A stretch of DNA of 64,000 nt from Eunapius fragilis (lineage: Eukaryota; Porifera; Demospongiae; Spongillida; Spongillidae): positions 10,677,353-10,741,352 of the forward strand of contig OY811973.1 of the NCBI GenBank assembly GCA_963681505.1, given 5' to 3'. This document shows, piece by piece, positions 33,155-43,586 of this stretch. The translations under genes and the position numbers were made by a program. The notes under the pieces are model-generated. The model saw only the letters and a program-made list of their open reading frames with translations, was not told where the DNA came from and did no database searches. Numbering within the stretch: position 1 is the first letter of the stretch; every line of letters starts with the position of its first letter.

Positions 33155-33650
33155 CCGCCTCGTCCTCGTCCTCTGTCTCCTCGTCCTCGGTCTCCTCGTC
33201 CGCTGTCTCCTCGTCACTCTGTCTCCTCGTCCTCTGTCTCCTCGTCCTCGTCCTCTGTCTCCTCGCAAGGGCGGACGCAGGCCCCCCCCCCCCCCCCCCC
33301 CCCCCCCTCCGCCTATACCACGTGACGTGTAGACGTGTACAGTTAACCCTCATTGCGTGCCTTAATCGTAATATCAGGTGCACATGGCCACAAAGCGTAC
33401 TTCGTCGATACTCAGACAGTCTGTGTCACGGACCCCCAAGAGCTTCCGCGCTTCGCGCCGGAGGGGGCACATCCCCCTCCCGCACCCTCCCCTTATTAGT
33501 TATTCATGTCGGACCCCCCCCCCCCCTTTTAGAATTCCTGTATCCGCCCCTGCCTCGTCCTCTGTCTTCTCGTCCTCGTCCTCTGTCTCCTCGTCCTCGT
33601 CCTCTATCTTCGTCCTCTGTCATCTCCTCCCATTACAATAGCATCTCCAG
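33155..33650. repeat. TCGTCCTCTGTCTCC tandem repeat split by a MITE
   Basis: Irregular 12-18 base units of CTCGTCCTCTGTCTC flank the poly-G MITE at 33,265-33,552 on both sides. It is open on both strands but low in complexity, so not annotated as a gene. Confidence 0.75.
33265..33552. mobile_element. Poly-C/G hAT-like MITE
   Basis: Ends CAAGGGCGGACGCAGG and, read inward from the right, CAGGGGCGGATACAGG. CCTCG is found immediately outside both ends as a possible short target duplication, though the target is itself repetitive. The inside has C26 and C13 runs and a CGCGCTTCGCGCCGG hairpin. Same family as 4667-5160 and 35,201-35,494. Confidence 0.7.
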
Positions 33651-33654
33651 CACC

Positions 33655-33830
33655 ACCGCCAGGGGTGGATGCAGGATTTTGGCGAGGGGGGGTCCGACGT
33701 GAAAAATTGATGAGAGAAGAGGCGCGCGCTTCGCGCGCGAAAAATTTTGTGGTGCGCATTCCAAATTTTCCACAGATTGTACATGTAAGGGGGCCGGGGA
33801 TTGGAATCCAAGGCAATCAACACCGAAAAT
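33655..33830. mobile_element. Partial poly-G MITE relative
   Basis: It begins CAGGGGTGGATGCAGGATTT, the family's terminal sequence, followed by a G7 run and the hairpin GCGCGCTTCGCGCGC. The other terminus was not found, so it is truncated or diverged. The 45 bases immediately to its left (ATAGCATCTCCAGCACCACC) resemble the 48-base minisatellite monomer at 36,436. Confidence 0.5.
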
Positions 33831-34185
33831 GAGTGACACTCAGTTACATTCTGCCGGGTTTCGAGGCTATTGTAGTCTTATGGATTTAAATGGCTGCGTT
33901 GTTACATGCATGCGCTTTTCCTTTGCTATATGAGCCACTTAAAATTTACCATCACAATCCGGCAGATGACCTAGTGAACAGAATAATTCAGCATAACATT
34001 CGCGCGCAAAAATATTTTTGTACACTTTCCACAGATTGTACATGTAATGCACTTATCAATGCCACCCGGTACCCCCCCCCGTACGGGCATGGGTCGGGGT
34101 TTGACATCGCGTCATATCAATCTATACTGCGGTATGCTGTCAAATCCTCCCTATCTAAGGGGTCGGGGTTTGACCATAGATTTTG
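33825..34185. repeat. Dispersed repeat R2, arrangement 1
   Basis: Two segments: GAGTGACACTCAGTTAC to ATTTAAATGGCT (33,828-33,895), and GCACTTATCAATGCCACCCG with GGTACCCC, CGTACGGGCATGGG and GGGGTTTGACA (34,048-34,170). Both recur at 35,740-36,060; the first in the same orientation, the second inverted. Confidence 0.65.
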
Positions 34186-35168
34186 ATGTATAGTTTTAAT
34201 TGCTCTGTTTTATTCAAGCCGGGTTTTTATGCGCGAGCACGGGCATACAAACCGCGGAAGAAGCTAAACACGAGTCCGTGAATTGCATTTTGTATGTGAG
34301 GCGGCCAAAAATAGACCAGGCGAATGAAGATTGCACTCATCAATCTGTAGCTGCATGTAGCCAGGCGGAATGATGATCATGCATATGACTAGAAGCTGAC
34401 GTCCCAGGTATTATACATGCATGTAAATAGCCTTCTAGCTCCTAGCTTTATTAATTTATGCATTTATCAATATTTTATGCTGATATACAGAAATTTTCAA
34501 AAAAGAACTGATGAAATATACACACACAAAAAGACAATATTCACATACAACAGTGAGTGCAGATATAGGTTTCAGATGTTGGTACATCAATAAGACCCTC
34601 ACATGAGGCACAGTACCACATATCACGCTACCCAAAAGTCAGACTCAATATCATCGTATACTCCAGCACACCACAAGTATTGCAGGGATGCAGGTCCTCC
34701 ATTGCTGCATGGAACAGCCACTGTAGGGAAAGAAAAGAAAAAGCACACACGTTACGTTTTAGAGCATGTATGCACCCTTATACAAAGACATTTTGATGTT
34801 TATCAGTATGTGGTCTCACGTGTTTAGATAGATTATCCAATATCTACCAGTTGTTTGGTAGATAATTCCGGCATGGGTAAACTAAAAGGCCTATCACTAG
34901 CCGAGATATCGATGTAGAATTTGCATGAATATTATTAGGGCTGGGAGAGTTCGTGATCCACACAATACAGCCACATGTACATGGAAATGTACATGCATGC
35001 TTAACGCCGTGATATGTATAAATATGAACTCATGCTCACCCACCGCGGCTGTGGTCTTGTAGAATCCGAGGGCCTCCCTGCAGCATTAAACATACGCGTG
35101 ATACGTAATCTACAGAGTTGACTATTTATTTTTTTAACTCGATCGCTCACTTTGCGCACTGGTATTAC

Positions 35169-35667
35169 TTGCAAAGTACTCCTGTCGGGTATATCTCTGG
35201 CAGAGGCGGATGGGGGGGGGGGGGGGGGGGGGGGGTTAGGAGGGTTGCAAGTTGCAACCCCCCCTTTCATATAAGGTACCTTCCCCTCTTCTGCTAAGCA
35301 GCCGCCCCCCAACCCTTCCCCGCTTTTTGTATCGGGCCTGAAGCGGACAGCACCCCCCCCCCCCCCCCCCCCCCCCCCCCTGCTTTTCTTATCGGGCCTG
35401 AAGCTAACAGCACCCCCCACCCCCACTTTTCGTATGGCGGGTCTCAACCCCCCCCCCCCCCCCCCCCTTTTGGAAAATCCTGTATCCGCCCCTGCCTGGA
35501 GATCAACTAAGACCTTCCGCTCACCCCATTGCTCTTCTATCTGTATCAATACACTAATAACTTCGCCGCCAAGAACGTCACAGAATGCTTTCTGAATCAC
35601 TTTGTCAATGGGCAGTCCATCCTCCGCACTTGAAAATTTTACGATTCTCCTATTGTCTCCCAAACAC
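35169..35667 (-). CDS. Unrecognised gene exon carrying an in-frame MITE
   Basis: It follows the acceptor GTGTTCTAG and begins CLGDNRRIVKFSS, then VIQKAFCDVLGGE, VLIQIEEQWGERKVLVDLQ, then 98 codons contributed by the MITE (35,201-35,494), and resumes ARDIPDRSTLQ before the donor CAA|GTAATA. The host-like part has the look of a small ubiquitin/PB1-like N-terminal domain, but I cannot name it. The MITE is exactly 294 bases and has no stop in this frame, so the protein would contain a Gly-rich then Pro-rich insert. Short possible downstream exons near 35,040-35,077 and 34,620-34,720 could not be joined with confidence. Confidence 0.45.
35201..35494. mobile_element. Poly-G hAT-like MITE inside an exon
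   Basis: Ends CAGAGGCGGATGG (left) and CAGGGGCGGATACAGG (read inward from the right). The interior has G/C runs of 20-27 and reverse-oriented copies of the TATCGGGCCTGAAG unit seen in the element at 4667-5160. Flanks share only CTGG, so a clean target duplication is not visible. 294 bp, divisible by three. Confidence 0.68.
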
Positions 35668-35739
35668 ACTAGAACACTTTTCCCTTGCGCAATATTTCAA
35701 TACAAGTATACATGCACAATAGTTAGGCGTGGCTATAAT

Positions 35740-36060
35740 GTCAAATCCCCTATCATGTCAAACCGCCCCTACCTAAACACGTCACGCCGGTCAAATATTG
35801 TCAAATCCCCTCCTAATCCCGGCATCGCCCGTACGGGGGGGGGTACCGGGTGGCATTGATAAGTGCATAATTATAAGGGGGATTAGAAACGGAGTCATTC
35901 ATAACCAATCAATGCGTGCCACTCCGTTACGTTCTGGTTTCCAGGCTAATTGTGGTTTAGCGGATTTAAATGGCTAGTGTGTTTCGTCGCAGATTTGCAT
36001 TGTATACGTTACATGCGCCGGCTTAGTTTCTTTGCTATGTTAAAATTTCAATTTTAAAAT
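35740..36060. repeat. Dispersed repeat R2, arrangement 2
   Basis: It contains TGTCAAATCCCC, CGTACGGGGGGGGGTACCGG and GTGGCATTGATAAGTGCA (inverted relative to 34,048-34,170), then GTGCCACTCCGTTACGTTCT and GCGGATTTAAATGGCT (same orientation as 33,828-33,895). The change in relative orientation implies an inversion or two independent insertions of a composite repeat. Confidence 0.65.
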
Positions 36061-36357
36061 CTAAATTTGCAATGGTCTTGCAGCAAGGTGCATTCAACCT
36101 TGATGGATACTAATAATAGAGCACGAATCAAAATAACTGCAGAAAGAATGCTCTATATTACGACCGTGGGTTAGCATTTGGAATACATTTACCTTACGTA
36201 TAAATACCAGCCTACTACGTATCTCGCAATTTACAGAACTAAAATATAGTACTAACCAATGAATAAGCATGCAACAGGGATAAGCTATTTGGCAACTTGC
36301 ACTCCGTAGAAATGTATATCTCACGTGCGACACGTCTACGCTAATTATATTCATATT

Positions 36358-36432
36358 CAGGTTTGAGGGGGGGGGGGTCCAGACACCCTGGACCCCCCCC
36401 CCCCCCCCCCTCCCCCCCGGATCCGCCACTGA
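36358..36432. mobile_element. Short or truncated poly-G MITE
   Basis: It starts near CAGGTTTGAGGGG and ends CCCCCCCGGATCCGCCACTG, the family terminus. GTCCAGACACCCTGGAC in the middle is a palindrome between G and C runs. Only about 75 bases long, so most of the element is missing. Confidence 0.5.
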
Positions 36433-36435
36433 CCG

Positions 36436-36750
36436 CCATCGATACCTCCCGGACCCCTTACAACAGCATCTCCAGCACCGCCGCCGTCGATACCTCCCGG
36501 ACCCCTTACAACAGCATCTCCAGCACCGCCGCAGTCGATACCTCCCGGACCCCTTACAACAGCATCTCCAGCACCGCCGCCGTCGATACCTCCCGGACCC
36601 CTTACAACAGCACCTCCAGCACCGCCGCCGTCGATACCTCCCGGACCCCTTACAACAGCACCTCCAGCACCACCGCCGTCGATACATCCCGGACCCCTTA
36701 CAACAGCATCTCCAGCACCACCGCCGTGGATACCTCCCGGACCCCTTACA
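36436..36750. repeat. 48 bp minisatellite, about 6.5 units
   Basis: The unit begins GTCGATACCTCCCGGACCCC and ends in CACCGCCGCC. Being 16 codons long it gives open frames on both strands (DTSRTPYNSISS on plus, GGIDGGGAGDAVVRGP on minus). Substitutions between units (A/G in CACC[AG]CCG, ATC/ACC) look neutral. It directly follows a MITE end, and one related monomer precedes another MITE at 33,655. Confidence 0.9.
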
Positions 36751-36830
36751 ACATAGTCTCGTACCCAGTCCCTCAATCCCACAGCTGCGGATGGATTACA
36801 TCACGCTACGTGGAAGAGGGTCTGGCGCAT
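36751..36830 (+). mobile_element. TAGTCTCGTACCCAG-family short element
   Basis: It begins TAGTCTCGTACCCAGTCCC and continues CACAGCTGCGGATGG, ATTACATCACGCTACGTGG. The same series, complementary, lies at 11,190-11,252, and parts of it at 57,149-57,212 and 57,494-57,542. Confidence 0.55.
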
Positions 36831-38358
36831 AGATCGAACTTCTTGATTTCGGAGGATTTAACTTTACGTCCAATTATATCTGTTAACCATGTATAAAAAA
36901 ACATTGCAATGTTAATACGTATTGTTGTTTACTTAGTTTATATCAAACATTTTATTATAAATCAATATACATGTAAAATCCTCACATGGCATTCGGCGAT
37001 CGAGTGTACGTGGAAGGTGTCGTGCAAGGACATATCATGCTTACAACGCTATCTGGACCCCTGGGATTGGTGAATGTCTAGAGGTATGCAAGGAGCCTGG
37101 AAACGTACACGATCGCGTGCCGTCGGCATCAATAAGGGAGATGAAATTGTTGGTCATGCATGCATGTGTGATAAGTCTATTGCAACAAATGGGCAGCCTG
37201 GTGAGCAGTCCTTGAGTACCTCCACTACATCAAGCACATTTCGATGCATAACAAACACTGTATGTGTTATGGGCTCAAAAAGGTACGAGGGAATGGACTA
37301 TCCACTATCCACTATCCACACTCGACGAGAGTTTAGATAGTGATAGGACTTACCAGCAACAAATGACGACGAACAGATCAATAGGCAAAAACGTGCTACA
37401 GGTGTCGTCCTATCAGAGCAGGAAATAGGATAGAAAAGCAAACCTACTTCAGACATGAACGATTTTGAGCACCACGGTAAGTGCCTGTATACACTCATGT
37501 AACATATATATCTAAGGGGAAAACCATAGTACTGCCTGGTCTAATACCACATATCGTACTTTATACTGGTCCATTTCCTATCATATGGTAGCCGTGCAAA
37601 TTGCAACACACAAGTGCATGTTTGCGGCTAGAATCGAGAGAAACCCCGATCGAATTACACGGCAGCAATCGCCAGAATACTTAGTATATCCTGGCCCTCG
37701 GTCTTCACCATACGAAATGGATAGGGTTAGATCAGACCCAGGCTGGAATTTTATGTTCTGTTTTTATGTTTGTGTATTAGTGTTAGGCGCAAATTGTGAA
37801 TTTGCGCAATTTATAAATTGCGCTGCGCAATTTGTGAATTCACAATTTGCGCAACAATTTATAAATTTTTGCGCAAACTGTGAATCGTACTATGCACGGT
37901 CCGTTTATAAATTGCGCAACGAAAGTTAAGTTGCGCAATTTGTGAACTGCATATAAATCATAAATGGCATGGAGTTTACAGTAAACACATGCAACACACC
38001 AACCCATGAATTGTATGCATGTATGTGTATCCCTGGTGATTCATTACATCCTTTGGCACACATAGTGAATGATTCACAATTTGGATATCTAAATACTGCA
38101 TCAGGAATATATGTTCACAGGACTTGTGATACCACTCTTGCATATGGTATACACTAGCTGGGACATGTGTGTGTTAGCTTCAGCTGGCATACAACACGTG
38201 CAGAAAATATGATTTGGGCTTCCCTGGCATTATTGGATTCGATGGAAATGGTACAATCTGTTCTTTAGACAAGCATTCAAGAAAATGTGACCGTAGCTTA
38301 GTCTGTTCATACTCACGACTAGCTGGGTTGTTGCCATAAGCCAAAATAGTAGCAAATG
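36831..38358. other. Non-coding stretch
   Basis: No gene recognised. It includes the TTGCGCAA palindrome cluster at 37,785-37,950 (own entry). ORFs at 37,585-37,929 and 37,969-38,157 have no domain I know. Confidence 0.45.
37785..37950. repeat. Cluster of TTGCGCAA palindromes
   Basis: Seven GCGCAA cores in 165 bases, mostly as TTGCGCAATTTRTAAAT or its complement, e.g. TTTGCGCAATTTATAAATTG and GCGCAATTTGTGAATTCACA. Adjacent copies in opposite orientation form perfect small hairpins. ATTGCGCAAT is also the ideal palindromic site of C/EBP-type bZIP factors; whether that matters here is unknown. Confidence 0.8.
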
Positions 38359-41047
38359 CTATAACTTATGCACCACAGTTAGAAGCTCCTTTTTGAAATT
38401 GCACCTCAGCTTTTGAATTTTCAATGTTATTCGTTGATTACCAGTGCAAAGCAAGGAAGCTATTTGCAATTTTGTGTCAGTAGACACAGAACTGTGCACA
38501 CTGTCATTAATATTTACACAATCAGATGATATGAGTTCGATTGCAATCCAGTGATTTCCTTCAACATGAATTATTTGAATGAATGCTTGATTAGATACTG
38601 GGAAGGAAAGGTTCTGACCTAATAAACAGTTGTACAATCCTGCCAAAGATGGGAACTGGCTCTGAATCATTTTCATAGCTTTATTTATGTGGACATCTTC
38701 AAAGTATTTACCTTGTATCGCAGGTTTATCTAGTTTTTCATCAGATGTAGCTGTAGCTTTCTTTGCAGGAACCTTCCGCTTTAATTGTGTTGGAGTTTGG
38801 TAGGCCTTTTTAGCGGTAGATTGTTCAAGTTTTGTGATGCCAGTTACTGTACAGTTTGACTCCATTTGATTGGCGAATGATTTGGATTTCGGGTGGCAAT
38901 GACTGTTGCAATTAAATCCAGCAGATCTACAAGGACAATGTTTATCTTTACAACCTTTCTTGCAGATACATTTCAGCTTGTCTCTTCCTGTCTGAGCAGC
39001 TTCTCTCAGTGTTATGGTAGGCAGTTTGGAATGGTCCTTATTGTATGGAAATGGTACAGACCCCTTAAATGGCATTAGCTTGGCACTTGGATACCAGTTA
39101 GATAGGATGCCATGTTCACTCCTGAAAATAAATTCATCACTTATATCTCTGCAGTGAAAATTTAGTACCCAACCCCATATATATGCAATCCAAATTTGTA
39201 ACTCAAAGCAGTAATTTTTTAAACCTCTAGACACAACCAATGTCCAGAGAGTTTCAATTAACTACCTTGACATACAAAATTCCAAGTAACATGTCTAACT
39301 TCATTAACATAGCACAGCAGACGTGGCACATCGGTTGATGACTGCTCATTTTTGGGTACCCGTACTGTAACAGTATCTCCTGCACAGTAGGTATTGATGT
39401 CGTTTCCCCTTGGCATACTATTCTTTCAACATTTTTGAGATCAGCTGCCTCACGTATGTTTACATGGCATATGCTGGTAGTAGGTGTTGACAGTGAAGGT
39501 TCACTGAGGGGAGGAAGGTTTATGCATAATAAACTAGTATGTATATATGTGTATCACTAAACTAACCTTATGTCTGATGAGGTTCTTTTTGCAAGTGGAG
39601 GTTTAATGGTATATCATCCTGATGAGAGTTACTAGTGTGTGCAGGACACAAGAGGAGCAACGATTGTTCATTTGAAACTGATGATTTAGGAAGAATTTAT
39701 GAGGGTGGCAAAATTAACGTAGGACTGTCAGGATTTGAAGTACTTATAGGTGAATTTCAAACAAGAGAAGTGGTTGAAGGACTGTGATATGTGTACTGAA
39801 CTGGACATACTGATGAATAAGTAAAAGTTGATGGCTTAACAGGAGAGGTGACTGAAGGACCACGAGATGCTTGCCGAACAAGAGACATTGATGAACGAGT
39901 AAAACTTGATGGCTTAACAGGAGGAGTGATTGAAGATGCTTGACGAACAGGAGACACTGATGAACGAGTAAAACTTGATGGCTTAACATGAGAGGTGGTT
40001 GAAGGACTGTGAGATGCTTGCCGAACAGGAAACACTGATGGAGTATGAGCTGGAGATTGAAAAGGACAAAAGAGTATGACTGTTTAAAAAATAATGAAGG
40101 GACAAAAGCAAAAAGTCTATATATAGTCACATACCTGCACACATGTAAGATCAATACACATTGCGCTTACCATCCATCAAATCTGCCACTTTTTCCTCCA
40201 TGACATATGGTCCCTTTCCTTTAGGAAGTTCTGCAAATGGTGTTGTTCTGGGAGGTTGACCACAAACCACTTCATATGGACATTTCTTCAAGGTGCGGCA
40301 CACTTGTTTGTTAAAGTTATCTGCATGTGTAAGTAAATGGTTAAAATTGCATTTGTCTTACGATCAACATACATTGAATCCTTGGCAACCAATCAGTCCA
40401 TGGAGCATTTCCTGTGCCACTCCATTCCTGTTTCATTGCTTGGATCTGCATCTCAACACAGTGGTTACCTTTTTCCACCAATCCTTGAGATTGAGAATGG
40501 TGGCCCATTACTTATCACAGCTTGACCTGGCCATATTAATGTCAGTGCTTCTTTGACGATTTCATTTACAAACTCCCTGCCATTATCAGACTGCAGTATC
40601 TTAGGAAGCCACAAATAAGGAAACATTTTTGTTGCGAGCCCAACAGTAACCTCCACTGCAGATTTTCTTATCAGAGTCCACATGACATGAAATTTGACCA
40701 ATGATCCGTGTAGTGTGCAATGTAATTGTAGGAGTCATCTGGCATATATACCTCATATCAATGAGGTCAATCTAAAGTATTCACATTTATATGATAAATC
40801 AAGCAACCTTTAAGTTTTACCAGTCTTACTTGACAAGGAGTCAGGAAGCCAGATGCTATTATTGGCTTCAGTGGAGCAGTACTGTTTTGAGGGTGCTTTG
40901 CATGGCTGACAGATGGCACACGTGTTACAAAAATATTGGACTGCCACCCTGGGTAGACATTCATAGGATCTCTTATAACCTACGTGACCGTTTTCCAAAG
41001 AGTGTATACGCTCCAAGATATCATAAAATTACTCAACTGTAGCAGTG
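38359..41047 (-). mobile_element. Broken integrase-bearing element (Ginger-like or retroelement-derived)
   Basis: Reading right to left on the minus strand: an integrase zinc-binding region (40,810-41,016, with CNTCAICQPCKAPS), a DDE integrase core (40,465-40,701, LQSDNGREFVN), a post-core motif of the CPYEVVCGQPPR type near 40,250, a serine-rich linker with about three repeats of SSFTRSSVSPVRQAS type (39,757-40,035), and a C-terminal part (38,359-39,240) with a Cys-rich CICKKGCKDKHCPC cluster followed by a Ulp1-protease-like segment (VEGNHWIAIEL). Integrase plus Cys-rich plus Ulp1-like fits Ginger-type elements and KRBA2-like derivatives. It is clearly broken, with several interruptions. No long terminal repeats seen. 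It abuts exon-1 copy C, so it is at least younger than that copy. Confidence 0.6.
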
Positions 41048-41435
41048 ACAAATCGCATCCATAAACGTTTACAGACGAGATGACAACAGTCCTCAGTCCG
41101 TAGAGATGGAGGGAGTGTAGGTTCGTTGCGTTGGAGGAATTGAACGTGCACGACACACGCGATGACGTGCTTCCAACAATAGACAGAGAGAGGTCCGTGG
41201 CGTTCACGATGACAGGCGTGGTGAGGGAGTGGTCTCCATCTAGGAGGTCCACCGTGACGCATGCATGTCCCGGGCCACTGGTGGGAAGGGAGGTTACGAA
41301 GATGTCTTCGAGGGACTGGCACGATGGGTACGAGGCACCGGAACATCTCGCAGAGGCTTGTACGGACACACACGAGTCCTGCGTCGTCGTCACGCGTAAG
41401 GCGGTAAGGAAGATGAGAAGAAGCAACGCAGCCAT
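41048..41435 (-). pseudogene. Truncated third copy of the beta-helix gene's exon 1
   Basis: MAALLLLIFLTALRVTTTQ starts a signal peptide and Cys-rich region matching exon 1 of genes A and B (CSGASYPSCQSLEDI, VDLLDGDHSLTTP, SSVNVYGCD). Homology stops abruptly at VNVYGCD, where sequence of the integrase-bearing element begins. The 5' flank (TTAG before ATG and about 80 further bases) is also homologous, so the copy includes the promoter-proximal region. None of exons 2-16 is found nearby. It is more diverged from A and B than they are from each other, so it is an older duplicate. Confidence 0.78.
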
Positions 41436-41965
41436 CTAACTGTATCAACGAACACCGTACAGTTTGAGTGATTGCGCATGCAGAAGCGTAAGATGAGCAT
41501 GCTAAGCCGGGTTAGAATGGAATTCATATCATGACACAACTAAATAAGGTATATTACGTATATAATAAACTACACTAGTTAGCAGCTATTACATGAGTAC
41601 GCACATTTTAGCGTTTGCGCAGTCGCGAAAATTATCAAACGCGAAGAATTGAAGGATGTGTGGGATCGAAAAGGACCTAGGGACCCGGCTAAAGCGATAT
41701 CAGTCCTCCATCAAACTTGATGCGTGCAATTAAAAAGCTGAATGCATTAGATACAATGCTGACATCAAAATCAAATAAATAGACCCCTATGCATCTAATA
41801 GTACATGCACCAATGTGGTTAATCTATACTTTACTGTATAGTTATGTCAGTCCATCAGTACATGTGCACTTATAATATTTATGCATAAAAAAAGAAAAAA
41901 CTGGGTGGATGGGGGGGATGGGAGGGGAGCTTAGCCACAGGACTGCTTTATACGGCTTCTGGCAT
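41436..41965. other. Spacer between copy C and segmental duplication B
   Basis: The first roughly 90 bases are homologous to the 5' flank of gene A. The rest is AT-rich with a short G-run near 41,910; nothing else recognised. Confidence 0.45.
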
Positions 41966-42269
41966 TTAAGAATGATATTAAACATGAATTGACGTGCCAT
42001 GTTCATGTCATACTATAAACAGCATTAGTTATATGAATAAGTGAAAAAAAACTATCTGATATTCTTAGTGACATCTATGCCCTCTGGTTTACAGCTTCTT
42101 TCTTACGAACTGGAAATTATAAATTAGAAAAGAATATAAAACATGTACAAACACAAAATACATGTATAGACTATTTTTTAAAACAATACTACAGAAGAAA
42201 AGTAATTAGTACTTCACAGGGACTGGGAACGGGGTGCATACAATATTAGGATAATCAATGGCGGCGGAT

Positions 42270-42765
42270 GTGAACACTGCATGTATAAGGCAGTGAAATG
42301 CACCCTTTTTTTACTGCTGAGAGGCGGGCAATAAGAGCTGCCATCACTGTGATGGTAGACTATAGGGGATTCTTACGAACTTAAATCTTCCTGTGATTGC
42401 GGGCTACGGACCATCTTAGATGAGACCAAGACGAAGCGTTCCGCAACGCAAAGCAGCTTTTGACATGGGCGAAAGTTCTCACACCTTACGACCCAAAGCA
42501 GAGACTGGTTCTTTCGTGTAAAGCAAGGATTAGCATTCCGAGGACATAGGGATGACAAAGTTGATTTTGATATGAACCGAGGAAATTTCGTAGCAACCCT
42601 GCAGTTAATGGCAAAAGAGAATAGTGCAACCCTAAGGGAAAAAACACTCTGAGCCTCCGTTTTTCAATTACCATAAGCTTCCACAGCTAAAGGGATACAC
42701 AACCATCATAATTCCTGGCACCTGGTATCATTGGCAGCATGCTTTCTACATTCTGTACTATACGT
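42270..42765 (+). mobile_element. hAT transposase fragment (DUF4371-like), only in copy B
   Basis: About 495 bases are present in B between GGCGGCGGAT and GTGTTGCAAGCATTTTGTAC but absent from A (14,715-14,735). The plus strand around 42,505-42,645 reads DWFFRVKQGLAFRGHRDD, then NFVATLQLMAKENSATLREK, the DUF4371 pattern (FLxRQGLxLRGHxDD ... NFxxLLxLxAxxD) of ZMYM1-like hAT transposases. The N- and C-terminal parts of the transposase, including the dimerisation domain, are missing, and the surrounding frame is broken. Confidence 0.68.
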
Positions 42766-43377
42766 GTTGCAAGCATTTTGTACCTGAAACGTAATTTGAG
42801 GGGGCGATGTTTTGTTTCTTTATCTCAGTAAGCAAAAACCCATACTCGTCCCATACTTTGTAGAGAGCGGGCGAACAAATAAGGTGTCTTCAAGTTCAGT
42901 GAAAAATGATATCGATTCCCATCGATATCCGCCGCCATCCCACCATTGGGTGTGGTGAATGCATCTCGTTCCCAGCCCCAGTGGTTTTATTGTGCCAAAA
43001 TCTCTACCATTCCAATAGAATGGCTCTGCTCAGAGTTACCATTGTTAAGGATGAAATAATGTATATAGGCACACTATACGGGCACTTCTAAATGGAGCCA
43101 TCATGCTCTACCAATTGTGTCTGTACCATTCCAAAATAAATAATTGGTCCTAAACGTATGTCATGAACCATATTTAGTTAACTATAATGTAACATTATTG
43201 GTGATTAATAGATGTGGGCCTCACACATGACCGTGAGAACTGCCTTGATTGAATATCTTCTAGCCAGGGCATACCCTACCCATCTACAACAATCTTGGAC
43301 TCGTTAACACAACCATATGGCTTGAAAGATAGAAGCAGAATGTCTGCTACTGACTGCATATGTATAATATTAATGTC

Positions 43378-43525
43378 ACTCCAATAGTACAATGGTGCTC
43401 GCAGCTAATAGTCCAATGATGACCACACACTCCAATGATGCCACACACCAATAGTCCAATGATGACCACACACCAATAATCCAATCATGCCACACACCAA
43501 TAGTCCAATGATGCCCATACACTAA
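43378..43525. repeat. CCAATAGTCCAATGATG tandem repeat, copy B
   Basis: Five to six imperfect units, the counterpart of 15,300-15,410. Units vary (GATGACCACACA, AATCCAATCATGCC). Confidence 0.8.
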
Positions 43526-43586
43526 TCAGTACACAGCCTGCGATACACATGACTGATTTGAACAAAATGACAGTAAAGTTGGCAGC

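Noticed and set aside
33124-33702. 192-codon Ser/Leu/Pro-rich ORF
   Set aside because: It crosses a simple TCGTCC repeat and a poly-C MITE.
36363-36896. 177-codon Thr/Ser repeat ORF and collagen-like minus-strand ORFs
   Set aside because: A 48 bp minisatellite is a multiple of three and open on both strands; no evidence of a start, signal or splice sites.
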